From NCBI RefSeq assembly GCF_001620265.1, contig NZ_CP012661.1, positions 2,108,001 through 2,172,000 on the forward strand: DNA of 64,000 bases, given 5' to 3'. The position numbers and the translations under genes are program-made. Below, one piece after another: positions 35,983 to 47,673 of this stretch. The DNA is from Frigidibacter mobilis (GTDB taxonomy: Bacteria; Pseudomonadota; Alphaproteobacteria; Rhodobacterales; Rhodobacteraceae). Position 1 is the first letter of the stretch. Every line of letters starts with the position of its first letter. The notes beneath the pieces were generated by a model. It saw only the letters and a list, made by a program, of their open reading frames with translations. It made no database searches and was not told the origin of the DNA.

Positions 35983-37023
35983 TCAGGCCGGCATCTCGAT
36001 CTGGATCTTCACATCCGTCTCGCGCCCCTCCGCCGCACGGTCGAAGGCGGCGATGCTGTCGGCAAAGGGCATCGTCAGCGAGATCAGCGGCTTCAGATCG
36101 ACCTTGCCCGCCGCGATCAGCGAGATCGCGCGGTCATAGACATTGGCATAGCGGAACACCGTATCCACCCGCAGCTCCTTCGCCTGAAGCCCGACGATGT
36201 CGAAAGGCACCGGATCGACCGGCATCCCGACCAGCACGATCCCCCCGCCCGGCCGCGCCAGTTTCGGCAGGCCGAGGATCGCCGGCGCCGCGCCCGAGCA
36301 TTCGAACACCACATCCGCGCCCCAGCCGCCGGTCGCGCCGGCGATGGCCTCATCCGCAGGGGTGTTGCGGATATTGATGGTCTCGATCCCCGGATAGGCG
36401 CCGATGATGTCCAGCTTGGGCTGCGCCAGATCGGCGACATAGACCTTGGCACAGCCCCCCGCCAGCGCCGCCAGCGCCGTCATCATGCCGATGGGGCCGG
36501 CGCCAAGGACCATGCCGATATCGCCCGGCTGGATGCCCGCGCGCAGCGCCGCCTGCATCCCGATGGCAAAGGGCTCCACCATCGCGCCTTCCGCGAAGGA
36601 CACATTGTCCGGCAGCAGATAGGTGAAGGCGCCCGGGTGCACGACTTCGGGCGTCAGGCAGCCGTGGATCGGTGGCGTCGCCCAGAAGCGCACCGCCGGA
36701 TCGACGTTGTAGATCCCCAGCTTCGACGCGCGCGAGGTCGGGTCAGGGATACCCGGCTCCATGCAGACCCGGTCACCGACCTTCAGATGCGTGACCTGCG
36801 CCCCGACCTCGATGACAACGCCCGAGGCCTCGTGCCCCAGCACCATCGGCTCGGTCACCACGAAGGGGCCGATCTTGCCGTGGGTGTAGTAATGCACGTC
36901 CGACCCGCAGACCCCGACGGTCCGCACCGCGATGCGCACATCGGTCGGCGTCAGGGTCTGGTCCAGCGCGATATCGCGCAGCGACAGCTCGCCCTTGCGT
37001 TCCAGCACCAGTGATGTCGGCAT
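35983..37023 (-). CDS. Zinc-dependent alcohol dehydrogenase, xylitol dehydrogenase (D-xylulose reductase)-like
   Basis: This 346-residue medium-chain dehydrogenase has catalytic zinc residues in [11 protein letters not shown] and [10 protein letters not shown], and a nucleotide motif GAGPIGMM. The blocks [19 protein letters not shown] and [19 protein letters not shown] are those of xylitol dehydrogenase. The four structural-zinc cysteines of classic sorbitol/xylitol dehydrogenases are absent ([18 protein letters not shown] instead), as I recall for many alphaproteobacterial homologues. It would convert xylitol to D-xylulose. It is upstream of the pentitol operon on the same strand but has its own terminator. 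A GGGAGG site precedes the ATG at 37023. Confidence 0.85.
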   Translation of the reverse strand: MPTSLVLERKGELSLRDIALDQTLTPTDVRIAVRTVGVCGSDVHYYTHGKIGPFVVTEPMVLGHEASGVVIEVGAQVTHLKVGDRVCMEPGIPDPTSRASKLGIYNVDPAVRFWATPPIHGCLTPEVVHPGAFTYLLPDNVSFAEGAMVEPFAIGMQAALRAGIQPGDIGMVLGAGPIGMMTALAALAGGCAKVYVADLAQPKLDIIGAYPGIETINIRNTPADEAIAGATGGWGADVVFECSGAAPAILGLPKLARPGGGIVLVGMPVDPVPFDIVGLQAKELRVDTVFRYANVYDRAISLIAAGKVDLKPLISLTMPFADSIAAFDRAAEGRETDVKIQIEMPA

Positions 37024-37235
37024 GCCCGTTCCTCCCAAAGCTGTCATGCGGCGATGCGCCGGGTCAGGGGCCCGGGACCGCACCGCGTACCCGGCACAGT
37101 GGAAAAGGCTCTGGCCGGGCCTTGTAAAGAGGCCCCGGGGCCGGGACCCCCGCGAAATCTGGGGGCAGGGAAAAAAACTACCACTCAGCCCCGCGTGTTC
37201 TGCGCACCCCGTCCGGCCTCCGCGCGTGCCCCATG

Positions 37236-38850
<1,615 letters not shown>

Positions 38851-38875
38851 CTCTCATCCTGTGCAAGCAAAGCCC

Positions 38876-39850
38876 TCACGCCACCGCCGCGTTGGTCTTC
38901 ACCGCCAGCTGCCCCGAGGCCCACATCTTCATCACCCTGAACGCGATCGGCGGAATCACCAGCGTCGCGGCGATCAGCGCCAGCCCGCCCGGCACCCGCC
39001 ACATCGGATGCGCAGCCGCCAGCGTCAGCCACAGCGCGCCCACCGAGGCGAGCGGGAAGGTGAACGCCCCCCAGAGCGGCGTGAACCCTGCCGCCGTCAG
39101 CCAGCGCGCCGCAGCCAGCAGTGCCAGCAGAAGCCCCGCCGCGATCACGGAAAACACCGTGCCCAGGAGATCCCAGCCCAGCCCGATTGCCACCGCCCCC
39201 AGGAAGTTCGCCGGCGTCAGGTGGATCACCAGCAAGGGGCGCAGCGGCGCCGGCACCCGCTCGCGCGCGAACTGCCGCGCACTCAGGGCCCAGATCGCCA
39301 CCGCGCAGACCAGCGCCACCCAGAACAGCAGCTTTGCGAAGGCCATCATCCCCAGCGCCTCGGCCGCGATCGCCGCCACGATGAAGCCGGTGAATTGCAG
39401 GTGCCAGACCGGCGTTACCTGCCGCTGCTCGACCGGCCCGCGTGCCATGACCCGCAGCAGCAGAGCCAGCATCGCGCCATGCGCGATCAGCCCCAGCAGC
39501 AGCACCGGGCGCGCCTGCGCCGGCGCATAGGGCGCCAGCACCACTGCGAAAGTGTAGAAGCACAGCACCACCGCGGCCAGACCGGCGCGGCCCGGCAGGA
39601 TCCGCAGATCCTCGGCCACCACCCCCGGCCGCCGGGCGATCTTGCTGCCATAGGCCAGCACCGCCAGCAGCCACAGCAGCGTCACCGCCCCCAGCAGCGC
39701 CTCGCCCAGCCCGGTCGGCACCCCGAAGATCTTCGCCGCCCCGCGCCACAGCAGCCCCAGTCCCATCAGCCCCAGGATCGGCGGAAAGATCGCCGGCGGC
39801 GTGCGGCGCCACAATCCGGGCGGGGTCGGGGTCGGGGCTTTGAAGGCCAT
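38876..39850 (-). CDS. TDT-family (TehA/SLAC1-like) membrane transporter
   Basis: This 324-residue protein has ten hydrophobic helices and family blocks FPPILGLMGLGLLWRGAAK at the start, PVWHLQFTGFIVAAI, and HLTPANFLGAVAIGLGWDL. It fits the tellurite-resistance/dicarboxylate transporter (TDT) family, which includes anion channels of the SLAC1 type. The substrate is unknown; chloride, malate or sulfite are family options. The ATG at 39850 has a GGAGAG site and is divergent from the agmatinase gene. Confidence 0.8.
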   Translation of the reverse strand: MAFKAPTPTPPGLWRRTPPAIFPPILGLMGLGLLWRGAAKIFGVPTGLGEALLGAVTLLWLLAVLAYGSKIARRPGVVAEDLRILPGRAGLAAVVLCFYTFAVVLAPYAPAQARPVLLLGLIAHGAMLALLLRVMARGPVEQRQVTPVWHLQFTGFIVAAIAAEALGMMAFAKLLFWVALVCAVAIWALSARQFARERVPAPLRPLLVIHLTPANFLGAVAIGLGWDLLGTVFSVIAAGLLLALLAAARWLTAAGFTPLWGAFTFPLASVGALWLTLAAAHPMWRVPGGLALIAATLVIPPIAFRVMKMWASGQLAVKTNAAVA

Positions 39851-39971
39851 GCTGCCTCTCCTTGACTTGCGACCCGACGCGGGCCGCCTTGCCTTGCATC
39901 TACGCCCGCCTTCGGGAAATCTCACCCCCGAAATGCACTCCGGCCAGCGGGGTGTTGCAGCGGGGAGCGAC

Positions 39972-40958
39972 ATGAGCGGAGATGACATGAAACCGGGCTA
40001 TGAAACCGGGCGGCTGAACCTGCCCTTCGTCGGCATCGCCACCTTCGGCAAGCGCCCCTATGTGGCCGACTGGGACCGGATCGAGGCCGATGTGGCGGTG
40101 ATGGGCGCGCCCTTCGACTTTGGCACCCAGTTCCGCGCCGGTGCGCGCTTTGGCCCGCGCGCGGTGCGCGAGGCCAGCACGCTCTTCAGCTTCGGCCATG
40201 CCGGCGCCTATGACCATGAGGATGACGTGACCTATCTGGGCGGCGACGTGCGGATCGTCGATATCGGCGATGCCGACATCGTCCATACCGATACGGAAGC
40301 CAGTCATGCCAATATCGAAGCCGGGGTGCGCGCGATACTGGCCGCCGGCGCGCTGCCGGTGGTGATCGGCGGCGATCATTCCATCAACATCCCCTGCATC
40401 CGCGCCTTCGACGAAGCCTGTGCGACCGGGGGCCCGATCCACATCCTGCAGATCGACGCGCATCTCGATTTCGTCGATATCCGCCACGGCGTCGTCCACG
40501 GCCACGGCAACCCGATGCGCCGCGCGGCCGAGCGCCCGCATGTCACCGGCATCACCGCGCTTGGCATCCGCAATGTCTCCTCCACCGCGAAGGACGGCTA
40601 TGACGCCGCCCGCGCGATGGGCGGCGATTTCCTGTCGGTGCGCCAGGTGCGCAAGCTGGGGACCGAAGCCGTGCTGACCCGCATCCCCAAGGGCGCGCGG
40701 CTTTACGTGACCATCGACATCGACGGCTTCTGCCCCTCGATCGCGCCCGGCACCGGCACCCCCAGCCACGGCGGGTTCCTTTATTACGAGGTGCTGGAGA
40801 TCCTGCAGGCCGCGGCCAAGGCGCATGACATCGTGGGGATCGACCTGGTGGAGGTGGCGCCGGACTATGACCATTCGGGCTCGACCGCGATCCTGGCCGC
40901 GCAGGTGCTGCTGAACTTCCTGGGCTTCATCTTCCATGCCCGCGGGCAGAGGGGCTGA
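39972..40958 (+). CDS. speB: Agmatinase (ureohydrolase family)
   Basis: This 328-residue ureohydrolase has the manganese ligands in GGDHSINIP, the QIDAHLDF block and TIDIDGFCPSIAPGTGTP. It would hydrolyse agmatine to putrescine and urea. The urea link is of interest because urease accessory genes lie 1.2 kb downstream. Close relatives act on guanidinobutyrate or guanidinopropionate, so the substrate is not certain. The ATG at 39972 and one at 39987 both have ribosome-binding sites. Confidence 0.85.
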   Translation: MSGDDMKPGYETGRLNLPFVGIATFGKRPYVADWDRIEADVAVMGAPFDFGTQFRAGARFGPRAVREASTLFSFGHAGAYDHEDDVTYLGGDVRIVDIGDADIVHTDTEASHANIEAGVRAILAAGALPVVIGGDHSINIPCIRAFDEACATGGPIHILQIDAHLDFVDIRHGVVHGHGNPMRRAAERPHVTGITALGIRNVSSTAKDGYDAARAMGGDFLSVRQVRKLGTEAVLTRIPKGARLYVTIDIDGFCPSIAPGTGTPSHGGFLYYEVLEILQAAAKAHDIVGIDLVEVAPDYDHSGSTAILAAQVLLNFLGFIFHARGQRG

Positions 40959-41181
40959 CCGAGGCAAGGCGCTCTTCCGGCGCGGTCAGGCGGCTTGGCA
41001 GCGGCAAGTCCCCTGATCGTGGCGGGGCGCCCCTAAGTCGCAGGGCGCGCCACGCATGATCCCGCTCAAAGGGCGCAAGGGCGGGACCACGGCGCAGCCC
41101 CACCCTTGCCCGCCGCCGCCATCGCGCGCATCATGCGCCCAAAAGGCGCCGGCAAGCGCGCCGCTGATGAGGATCGCAGTC

Positions 41182-41493
41182 ATGACACGCTTCCCCGCCA
41201 TTCCCCTGATCGCCGCGGCCCTGCTGGCCGCCTGCACCCAGGATCCCGGCTTTGTCGGCGTACCCGGCATCCGCGAGGCCGAGGCCCACGAGGTGGGCGC
41301 CTGCCGCTACCTCAGCAACATCTCCATGACCCCCGGCGTCTATGGCCCGCTGCTGGCCGAACAGGGCCTGCGCTATGCCCGCAACAAGGTCAAGGAAGAC
41401 GCCATCGCCGCCGGGGCCAATACCGTGGTCTTCGAGAAGGTCACCCCCGGCACCGATGTCTACCAGGTCCGCGCCGTGGCCTATCGCTGCTAG
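41182..41493 (+). CDS. DUF4156-family small lipoprotein
   Basis: This 103-residue protein has a signal peptide and lipobox (ALLAACTQ). The mature part has GACRYLSNISMTPGVYG, RNKVKEDAIAAGANTVVFEKV and the end YQVRAVAYRC, matching my recollection of DUF4156 lipoproteins. The conserved pair of Cys residues (ACRY and the C-terminal Cys) probably forms a disulfide. Function is unknown. The start follows a GAGG site nine bases upstream; an upstream ATG at 41167 is also possible. Confidence 0.75.
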   Translation: MTRFPAIPLIAAALLAACTQDPGFVGVPGIREAEAHEVGACRYLSNISMTPGVYGPLLAEQGLRYARNKVKEDAIAAGANTVVFEKVTPGTDVYQVRAVAYRC

Positions 41494-41530
41494 GCGCCCG
41501 CCCGGCAGGAGGCGGGACCCGTGTCAGGCA

Positions 41531-41603
41531 AGGGGGGCTGTCTGCCCCCCTCTTGGCCGTGCCGGCCAATTCACCCCCCGAGGATATTTGCAACAAGGCA
41601 AAG
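41531..41603 (+). repeat. Dispersed intergenic repeat, copy 2
   Basis: A GGGGGGCTGTCTGCCCCCC palindrome leads to the core CGAGGATATTTGCAACAAGG and CAAAG, nearly the same as the copy at 10594-10618. It follows the DUF4156 gene. Confidence 0.6.
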
Positions 41604-41743
41604 CCAGGCGGGCAGGATGGTCAGCATGACTTACCCACTTGCTGCATGGCGGCATTGCGGGTCCGGCGCTTGCTGGAGGCAGCGCAGGGGGCTATCTCTT
41701 GGCGCAGGGGAGGAGCCCCTACGTCAGATCCCGGAGGCTTCAA

Positions 41744-41980
41744 ATGGCCTATACTGCACATCACGACACCTTCACCACCGCCACCACCGGCCAGACCGGC
41801 GGTCGTTTCAGCGCCCTCCTTGCCCGGATCGGTGCCAGCTTCGCGGCCTATGCCGCCCGCCAGTCGCGCGCCGACCAGATCGCCGCGCTCGATGCACTGA
41901 GCGATGCCGAACTGGCCAGCCTCGGCCTGACCCGCGAGGGCATCGTGCATCACGTCTTCCGCGACAAGATGTACATCTGA
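41744..41980 (+). CDS. DUF1127-family small protein
   Basis: This 78-residue protein has the DUF1127-like C-terminal block with DQIAALDALSDAELASLGL and the REGIVHHVFRDKMYI end. DUF1127 proteins are short and often Arg-rich; in alphaproteobacteria some bind RNA and affect phosphate or general metabolism. A GGAGG site precedes the ATG. It stands alone between the DUF4156 gene and ureE, and its presence next to the urease genes is probably fortuitous. Confidence 0.7.
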   Translation: MAYTAHHDTFTTATTGQTGGRFSALLARIGASFAAYAARQSRADQIAALDALSDAELASLGLTREGIVHHVFRDKMYI

Positions 41981-42200
41981 ACGGCGCCCCTGGCAGCCGG
42001 CGTGCGGGATATCCCGCGCGTCCGGGTGCCCCTTGGCTGCTGCTGCGCCGGGCATGCCCTGCTGACGCCTGGATTGCCCCCCTGACCCTCCGCAGGTGTT
42101 TGCGGCACATGATCCCCTTCCCTGCCTCGGCAATTGCTGTCATCACCGGCCCTGAAGCTGGCGAGAGCAAGGCCGGTGCGGATGCGAAGGAGAGACGATC

Positions 42201-42762
<562 letters not shown>

Positions 42763-42770
<8 letters not shown>

Positions 42771-43431
42771 GGCGGCCACTGAAACGGCTCCGGCCCCGGA
42801 CAGCGCCCTGATGACGCTGGTGCAGTGGCTCTCGCCCGCCTTTCCGGTGGGCGGCTATGCCTATTCGCACGGGCTGGAATGGGCGATCTCGGCCGGGTTG
42901 ATCCGCGATGCGGCAGCGCTGCAGGGCTGGCTGGCCGATGTGATCGGCTTCGGTTCGGGCCGCAGCGATGCGGTGCTGCTGGCGCTGGCGCTGGCGCCCG
43001 GCGCAGACCACGCCGCGCTGGCCGCCTATGCCGGCGCACTGGCCCCTGCGAAGGAACGGCTGACCGAGACCGCGGAACAGGGCCGCGCCTTCACCCTTGC
43101 CACCAACGCGCTGCTGGGGGCAGAGCATCCGCCCGCACCGCTGCCGGTGGCGGTGGGCCGCGCCGCCGCCGGGCTTGGCCTGCCGGTGGAGCGGGTGCTG
43201 GCGCTCTACCTGCACAGCTTTGCCTCCAGCCTGGTACAGGGCGCGGTGCGCTTCGTACCGCTGGGGCAGACCGAGGGCCAGCAGGTGCTGGCTTCGCTGC
43301 ATCCGGTCATCTCGCAGGTTGCAAGTTGGGCGGCGACGGCCGGGCTTGACGACCTGGGCAGCGCCGGGTTCGGATCGGATATGGCGGCGATGGCGCATGA
43401 GGGGATGGAAGTTCGCATCTTCCGAAGCTAA
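42763..43431 (+). CDS. ureF: Urease accessory protein UreF
   Basis: This 222-residue all-helical protein has LVQWLSPAFPVGGYAYSHGLE near the N-terminus and SFASSLVQGAVRFVPLGQTEGQ in the C-terminal half, the UreF hallmarks. It joins UreD and UreG on apo-urease and acts on the UreG GTPase. The start at 42763 overlaps the ureE end. A gap of about 40 bases separates it from ureG. No ureD is in the window. Confidence 0.93.
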
Positions 43432-43471
43432 TCAACACGTTGCAAGGCGTTCTTCACAAAGAGGATGAACC

Positions 43472-44098
43472 ATGACAAGCCCCCACGGCCCCCTGCGCGT
43501 CGGCATCGGCGGCCCGGTCGGCGCCGGCAAGACCACGCTGACCGAACAGCTGTGCCGGGCGCTGCGGAGCCGCTTTTCCGTCGCCGTCGTCACCAATGAC
43601 ATCTACACCCGCGAGGATGCCGAATACCTGATGCGCGCGCAGGCGCTGCCGATGGAGCGGATCCGCGGGGTGGAGACCGGCGGCTGCCCGCATACCGCGA
43701 TCCGCGAGGATGCCAGCATCAACCTCGCCGCCATCGCCGACCTGCGCGGCGCCTTTCCCGACCTCGACATCGTGCTGATCGAGAGCGGCGGCGACAATCT
43801 GGCGGCGACCTTCTCGCCGGAACTGGCAGACCTGACGCTCTATGTCATCGACACGGCCGCCGGGCAGGACATCCCGCGCAAGAAGGGGCCGGGCGTCACC
43901 CGGTCGGATCTGCTGGTGGTCAACAAGATCGACCTTGCGCCGCATGTCGGCGTCGATCCGGTGCTGCTGGAGGCCGACACGCGCACCGCCCGCGGCGCCC
44001 GCCCCTATGTCATGGCCAGCCTGAAGGCCGGGCGCGGGGTGGAGGAGATCGTGGCCTTCGTGATGCGGGAGGGCGGGCTGAAGGAGGGCGGGCTCTGA
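43472..44098 (+). CDS. ureG: Urease accessory GTPase UreG
   Basis: This 208-residue SIMIBI-class GTPase has the P-loop [11 protein letters not shown] at about residues 13-23, [16 protein letters not shown] with the Cys-Pro-His nickel site, [11 protein letters not shown], and [10 protein letters not shown] for guanine recognition. It supplies GTP-driven nickel insertion into urease. It is the last gene of ureEFG. It converges on the PHP gene with about 16 bases between stops. Confidence 0.96.
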   Translation: MTSPHGPLRVGIGGPVGAGKTTLTEQLCRALRSRFSVAVVTNDIYTREDAEYLMRAQALPMERIRGVETGGCPHTAIREDASINLAAIADLRGAFPDLDIVLIESGGDNLAATFSPELADLTLYVIDTAAGQDIPRKKGPGVTRSDLLVVNKIDLAPHVGVDPVLLEADTRTARGARPYVMASLKAGRGVEEIVAFVMREGGLKEGGL

Positions 44099-44114
44099 CC
44101 TCCGCCCTGCCCGC

Positions 44115-45032
44115 CTACACCCAGTAGGGGTTCGACCAGGCCCGCTTGCCCGACGCGTCGATCACCGTCACCCGCAGCCAGGGCGAGGCGGCAAAGCGGT
44201 CGCGGCGGATGCTGGCGCGGGTCATCGACTGGCCATGCACCGCAACCGCCGCCGTCGCCTGCCCCTGCACGATCACCGTTACCGCCGCCGAACACTGCAC
44301 CTCGACCGTGGTTGCGGTGATGTCGATACGGCGCAGCTCCGGTCCCTGGCTGGAATAGAACATCCCCGCCTTCAGCGCCGCCAGCAAGGCCTCGGGCTCA
44401 TTCGCCTCGGCCTTGACCATCACCCAGCCGCCGAAATGGTCCGGCTCGGTGAAATGCGCGTCATCGGTGGCGATCAGGCTGACCCGGCGGCCCTCGGTCA
44501 GCAGCAGGTCGGCGATGCCGAACCCGTCGGCCCGGTCGGCGCCGGTATGGCAGCCGTGGTTGTAGACCTCGACCGCATGGGCCGCGCTCAGGCTGCGCGC
44601 ATCCGGCAGCGTCAGCCCCGACCAGTTCGGATGCGCGATGGCGACGAAGGCGCCGGCGGCGACGGCGCGGGCGGCAATCTCGGGCCCGGTCTCCTGCCCC
44701 GGAAGCGGGCGGAAATGCGGGGCGTTGCCGGGGGCGAAATCGCCCGGCAGGCCAACCGCCAGGATATGCCACAGATCGCCGTTGCCCATCGGCCCGGAAT
44801 GCAGCTCCGCCCCCAGCAGCGTGGTGAAGCCGGGGGCGCGGAACGGCCGGGTATCCACGATCGGATAATCATAGATCCCGATGAAATGGTCGGTCAGGGC
44901 CAGGAAATCATACCCCTCGGCCCGGTAGCGGCGGCAGACCTCCTCGGGGGGCAGCGCGCCATCGGAACGGTCGGAATGGGTATGCAGGTTGCCGCGGTAG
45001 AAGCGGCCGGGGGCGGAGAAGACGTCTTGCAT
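44115..45032 (-). CDS. PHP-domain phosphoesterase (CehA/McbA type)
   Basis: This 305-residue protein starts with the PHP metal motif GNLHTHSDRSDG, then LALTDHF, AELHSGP, AIAHPNW and ATDDAHF. It belongs to the CehA/McbA branch of PHP phosphoesterases. It lies downstream of phnM on the same strand, within the phosphonate locus. A PHP enzyme is known to act as a 5-phosphoribosyl 1,2-cyclic phosphate phosphodiesterase in place of PhnP in some bacteria, and no phnP is seen here, so that role is a fair guess. The ATG at 45032 was chosen over a TTG at 45041. Confidence 0.8.
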   Translation of the reverse strand: MQDVFSAPGRFYRGNLHTHSDRSDGALPPEEVCRRYRAEGYDFLALTDHFIGIYDYPIVDTRPFRAPGFTTLLGAELHSGPMGNGDLWHILAVGLPGDFAPGNAPHFRPLPGQETGPEIAARAVAAGAFVAIAHPNWSGLTLPDARSLSAAHAVEVYNHGCHTGADRADGFGIADLLLTEGRRVSLIATDDAHFTEPDHFGGWVMVKAEANEPEALLAALKAGMFYSSQGPELRRIDITATTVEVQCSAAVTVIVQGQATAAVAVHGQSMTRASIRRDRFAASPWLRVTVIDASGKRAWSNPYWV

Positions 45033-45065
45033 CTGGGGCAATCCTTTGAGGCGGGGCCTGCGGGA

Positions 45066-45122
45066 AGGCCGGGGGCTGTCTGCGCCGGCCTTCCCCCGAG
45101 CCTATCTGGAAAAGGCAAAGGG
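45066..45122 (+). repeat. Dispersed intergenic repeat, divergent copy
   Basis: GGCCGGGGGCTGTCTGCGCC, then CCCCCGAG, then CTATCTGGAAAAGGCAAAG resemble copy 2 at 41531-41603 in order but lack the GGATATTT core. It sits between the phnM and PHP genes. Confidence 0.35.
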
Positions 45123-45149
45123 ATCGTGGATCCTCCCGGACAGCAGGAA

Positions 45150-46298
45150 TCAGGCGACGCGGCGGCCCTGCACCCAGGTTTCGCGCAGCACCGGCGTGGT
45201 CCCGGCACGGGTAAAGCGGATGAGGTCGGCGCGGCAGCCGGGAATCAGGCGGCCGCGATCCTCGAGCCCCGTGGCGCGGGCCGGGGCGGCAGTGACCGTT
45301 GCGATGCCGCGGGCCATGTCCCCCCAGATGTCCCCCAGCATCACCGCCGCCGACAGCAGCGCCGCGGGAACGTAGTCGGAGGAGACGATATCCAGCAGCC
45401 CCGCCTCGGCCAGGTCGCGCGCGGCGACATTGCCGGAATGCGAGCCGCCGCGGATCAGGTTCGGTGCCCCCATCATCACCTGGATGCCATAGGCATGGCA
45501 GGCCTGTGCCGCCTCCAGCGTGGTCGGGAACTCTGCAAGCCGGATGCCGTAGGAGGCAGAGGTGATGACCTGCTCCTCGGTGGTGTCGTCATGGCTGGCC
45601 AGCGCCGCGCCCAGACGGCGTGCAACCGCGACCGCCGCCGCCTCATGCGCATCACCGAAAGTGTCGCGCAGGCTCTTGAGCCGCTCCACATGTGCGGCAA
45701 AGCCGGCCTCGGACATGCCATGCTTGCCCATCACGTAACGCGCCAGCTTGCTGACATCGCGGAACTGGCGCTGGCCGGGCGTGTGGTCCATCAGGCTGAC
45801 GATGCCGACGCGGTCCTCGGGGGTGAACTCGTCCAGTTCGGCGATCAGGGTTTCGGAACAGACTTCGGCGCGCAGATGCAGGAAATGGCTGATGCGCAGC
45901 GCCCCCTGCCCGCGCAGCTCCAGCAGTTCGCTGGCCAGGTCGCGGGCGTATTTGGCATAGTCGCCGCCCTGTTCGGTGCCCTTGGAGATGGAGCCGACGC
46001 GCATCGCGTCGAACACGGTGGTGATGCCGGTGCCGGCCAGTTCGGCGTCATGGGCGATGATCGCGGCGGCATGGGGCCAGTCCACGCCGGGGCGCGGCTG
46101 GATATGGCGTTCGAGGTTGTCGGTATGCAGCTCGATCAGGCCCGGGGCCAGGAAGTCACCGCCGCAGTCGATGGCTCCGGGAGGCACGGCAGTGCCTGTG
46201 CCGATCTCGGCAATCCGCCCATCCCTGAGGCAGAGGCTGCCGGAAAGCGTCTCGGAAGGCAGCACGAGGGTGGCATTGGCGAGGAGGATTTCGGTCAT
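45150..46298 (-). CDS. phnM: PhnM: ribose 1-methylphosphonate 5-triphosphate diphosphatase
   Basis: This 382-residue amidohydrolase-superfamily enzyme removes pyrophosphate from the 5-triphosphate intermediate of C-P lyase metabolism. Motifs are LIELHTDNLERHIQPRPGVDW near residue 55, SLMDHTPGQRQFRD, SHDDTTEEQV and GAPNLIRGGSHSGN. Its length fits PhnM. It lies 3-prime of the main phn operon, is divergent from the DUF1045 gene, and is followed by the PHP gene. A second, divergent PhnM homologue lies at 54768. Confidence 0.92.
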   Translation of the reverse strand: MTEILLANATLVLPSETLSGSLCLRDGRIAEIGTGTAVPPGAIDCGGDFLAPGLIELHTDNLERHIQPRPGVDWPHAAAIIAHDAELAGTGITTVFDAMRVGSISKGTEQGGDYAKYARDLASELLELRGQGALRISHFLHLRAEVCSETLIAELDEFTPEDRVGIVSLMDHTPGQRQFRDVSKLARYVMGKHGMSEAGFAAHVERLKSLRDTFGDAHEAAAVAVARRLGAALASHDDTTEEQVITSASYGIRLAEFPTTLEAAQACHAYGIQVMMGAPNLIRGGSHSGNVAARDLAEAGLLDIVSSDYVPAALLSAAVMLGDIWGDMARGIATVTAAPARATGLEDRGRLIPGCRADLIRFTRAGTTPVLRETWVQGRRVA

Positions 46299-46403
46299 TG
46301 GCTGGTCCTTGGGTGGTCTGCACGTATAGGTTGCGAAGCATCGGCGGATTGCAGCCGCGCGGCGGGTCTGTACCCGGCGACAGCTTCAGGCGGCGGCCTG
46401 CGC

Positions 46404-46423
46404 GTGTCACATATCCGAGACAC
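46404..46423. promoter_or_regulatory. Inverted repeat GTGTC-N10-GACAC upstream of phnM
   Basis: This lies in the 146-base divergent region between phnM and the DUF1045 gene. A GTGTC-N8-GACAC pattern occurs before the second phnM gene at 54678. It could be a regulator site (Pho- or PhnF-related), but the spacers differ. Confidence 0.3.
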
Positions 46424-46444
46424 GGCGGTACTATGAGAGGGCGC

Positions 46445-47134
46445 ATGACAGATTTTCAAAGATACGCAATCTATTGGGCGCCGGAGCCGGGCCCGCTGGC
46501 CGAGTTCGGCGCCGCCTGGCTGGGCTGGGATGCAGCGCACGGCATCGACCGGGAGCATCCGGCCCTGCCCGGCGCCCCGCGCCCGGTGGCCGAGCTGACC
46601 GATACCCCGCGCAAATACGGCTTTCACGGCACGCTGAAGCCGCCGTTCCGGCTGGTGGACGGCGCCAGCGCCGCCGGCCTGCATGGCGCGGTGGAACGGC
46701 TGGCAGCAAGCCTCGCGCCCGTCACGCTGGACGGGCTGGCGCTGCACCGGCTGGGCGGGTTCCTGGCGCTGGTGCCCACGGGCGATACCGCAGCGCTGGA
46801 GGCGCTGGCGGCCAAGGCGGTGCAGGACCTCGACCCCTACCGCGCCGCGCTGACGCCCGAGGCGCTGATGCGCCGGCAAAGCGCCCGGCTGACCGATGCG
46901 CAGAAGGCCCTCTTGGACCGCTGGGGCTATCCCTATGTGATGCAGGAATTCCGCTTTCACCTGACCCTCACCGGCGCCCTGCCCGAGGATGAGGCCCGCA
47001 CGCTGGAGGGCCTGCTGGCCCCGGTGGTGGCGCCGCTGCTGCCGCAGCCCTTCGTGATCCGCGACATCTGCCTGTTCGGCGAGGCCGGCGACGGGCGCTT
47101 CCATATCCTGCATCGCTACGCGTTGTCCGGCTGA
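46445..47134 (+). CDS. DUF1045 phosphonate-metabolism protein (2H phosphoesterase)
   Basis: This 229-residue protein opens with RYAIYWAPEPGPLAEFGAAWLGWD and has two HxT motifs, HGTLKPPF near residue 62 and FHLTLTG near residue 175. This is the layout of 2H phosphoesterases, which cleave cyclic phosphate esters. Proteins of this type are found in phn operons (TIGR03223, putative phosphonate metabolism protein). With no PhnP in the window, it is a candidate for opening the 1,2-cyclic ribose phosphate made by C-P lyase. It converges on phnN with a 19-base overlap and is divergent from phnM. Confidence 0.85.
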   Translation: MTDFQRYAIYWAPEPGPLAEFGAAWLGWDAAHGIDREHPALPGAPRPVAELTDTPRKYGFHGTLKPPFRLVDGASAAGLHGAVERLAASLAPVTLDGLALHRLGGFLALVPTGDTAALEALAAKAVQDLDPYRAALTPEALMRRQSARLTDAQKALLDRWGYPYVMQEFRFHLTLTGALPEDEARTLEGLLAPVVAPLLPQPFVIRDICLFGEAGDGRFHILHRYALSG

Positions 47135-47673
47135 AGCGCGGCGGGCTGAAGCGCGGCCCGCATCGCGGCGGCGGCGGTTTCCAGCGCGCCATCGTTGTCG
47201 ATGCGGATCACCGGCAGGTTCGGGGGCAGCTCGAACTGCGCGCGGGCCAGACGCGCCGCGATATCGCCCACCGATTCGCGGCCCCTTGCGGCCAGCCGGG
47301 CGGCCAGCGTCTCGGGGCGGGCCGTCACCAGCAGCACGGCAAGGCCGGGGAATACCCGCGCCGCCTGCCCCAGCATGGCGCGCGAGCCGTTGAAGAGCAC
47401 CGTCGCCCCCGCCTGCTGCGCCGCAACGGCACTGGCCGGGATGCCGTAGTGCAGGCCATGCGCCTGCCATGCCAGCGCGAAGGCCCCGGCGGCGGCGCGG
47501 GCGGCGAACTCGGCCTCGGTCACCCCCTCGAAGGGCTCGCCTCCCGCTGCCTCGGGCCTCGTGATGACGCGGCGCACCAGATGCAGGCCAGGCAGGCCCG
47601 CCACCTCTGCGATCAGCGTGTCCTTGCCCGAACCGGAGGGGCCGACGACGGCGAAGGCGCGGCTAGCCATCAC
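47116..47673 (-). CDS. phnN: Ribose 1,5-bisphosphate phosphokinase PhnN
   Basis: This 185-residue P-loop kinase (GPSGSGKDTL near residue 11) phosphorylates ribose 1,5-bisphosphate to PRPP. It has RRVITRPEAAGGEPFEGVTEAEF and WQAHGLHYGIP, which match PhnN and its guanylate-kinase-like fold. Its start overlaps the phnL stop by ATGA, so it is the last gene of the long phn operon. Confidence 0.9.
   Translation of the reverse strand: MMASRAFAVVGPSGSGKDTLIAEVAGLPGLHLVRRVITRPEAAGGEPFEGVTEAEFAARAAAGAFALAWQAHGLHYGIPASAVAAQQAGATVLFNGSRAMLGQAARVFPGLAVLLVTARPETLAARLAARGRESVGDIAARLARAQFELPPNLPVIRIDNDGALETAAAAMRAALQPAALQPDNA

Noticed and set aside
32054..36139. Very long plus-strand open frame across the pentitol operon
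   Set aside because: It is antisense to the ATPase, binding-protein and AraC genes, which have clear motifs and ribosome-binding sites. Its composition is typical of GC-rich shadow frames.
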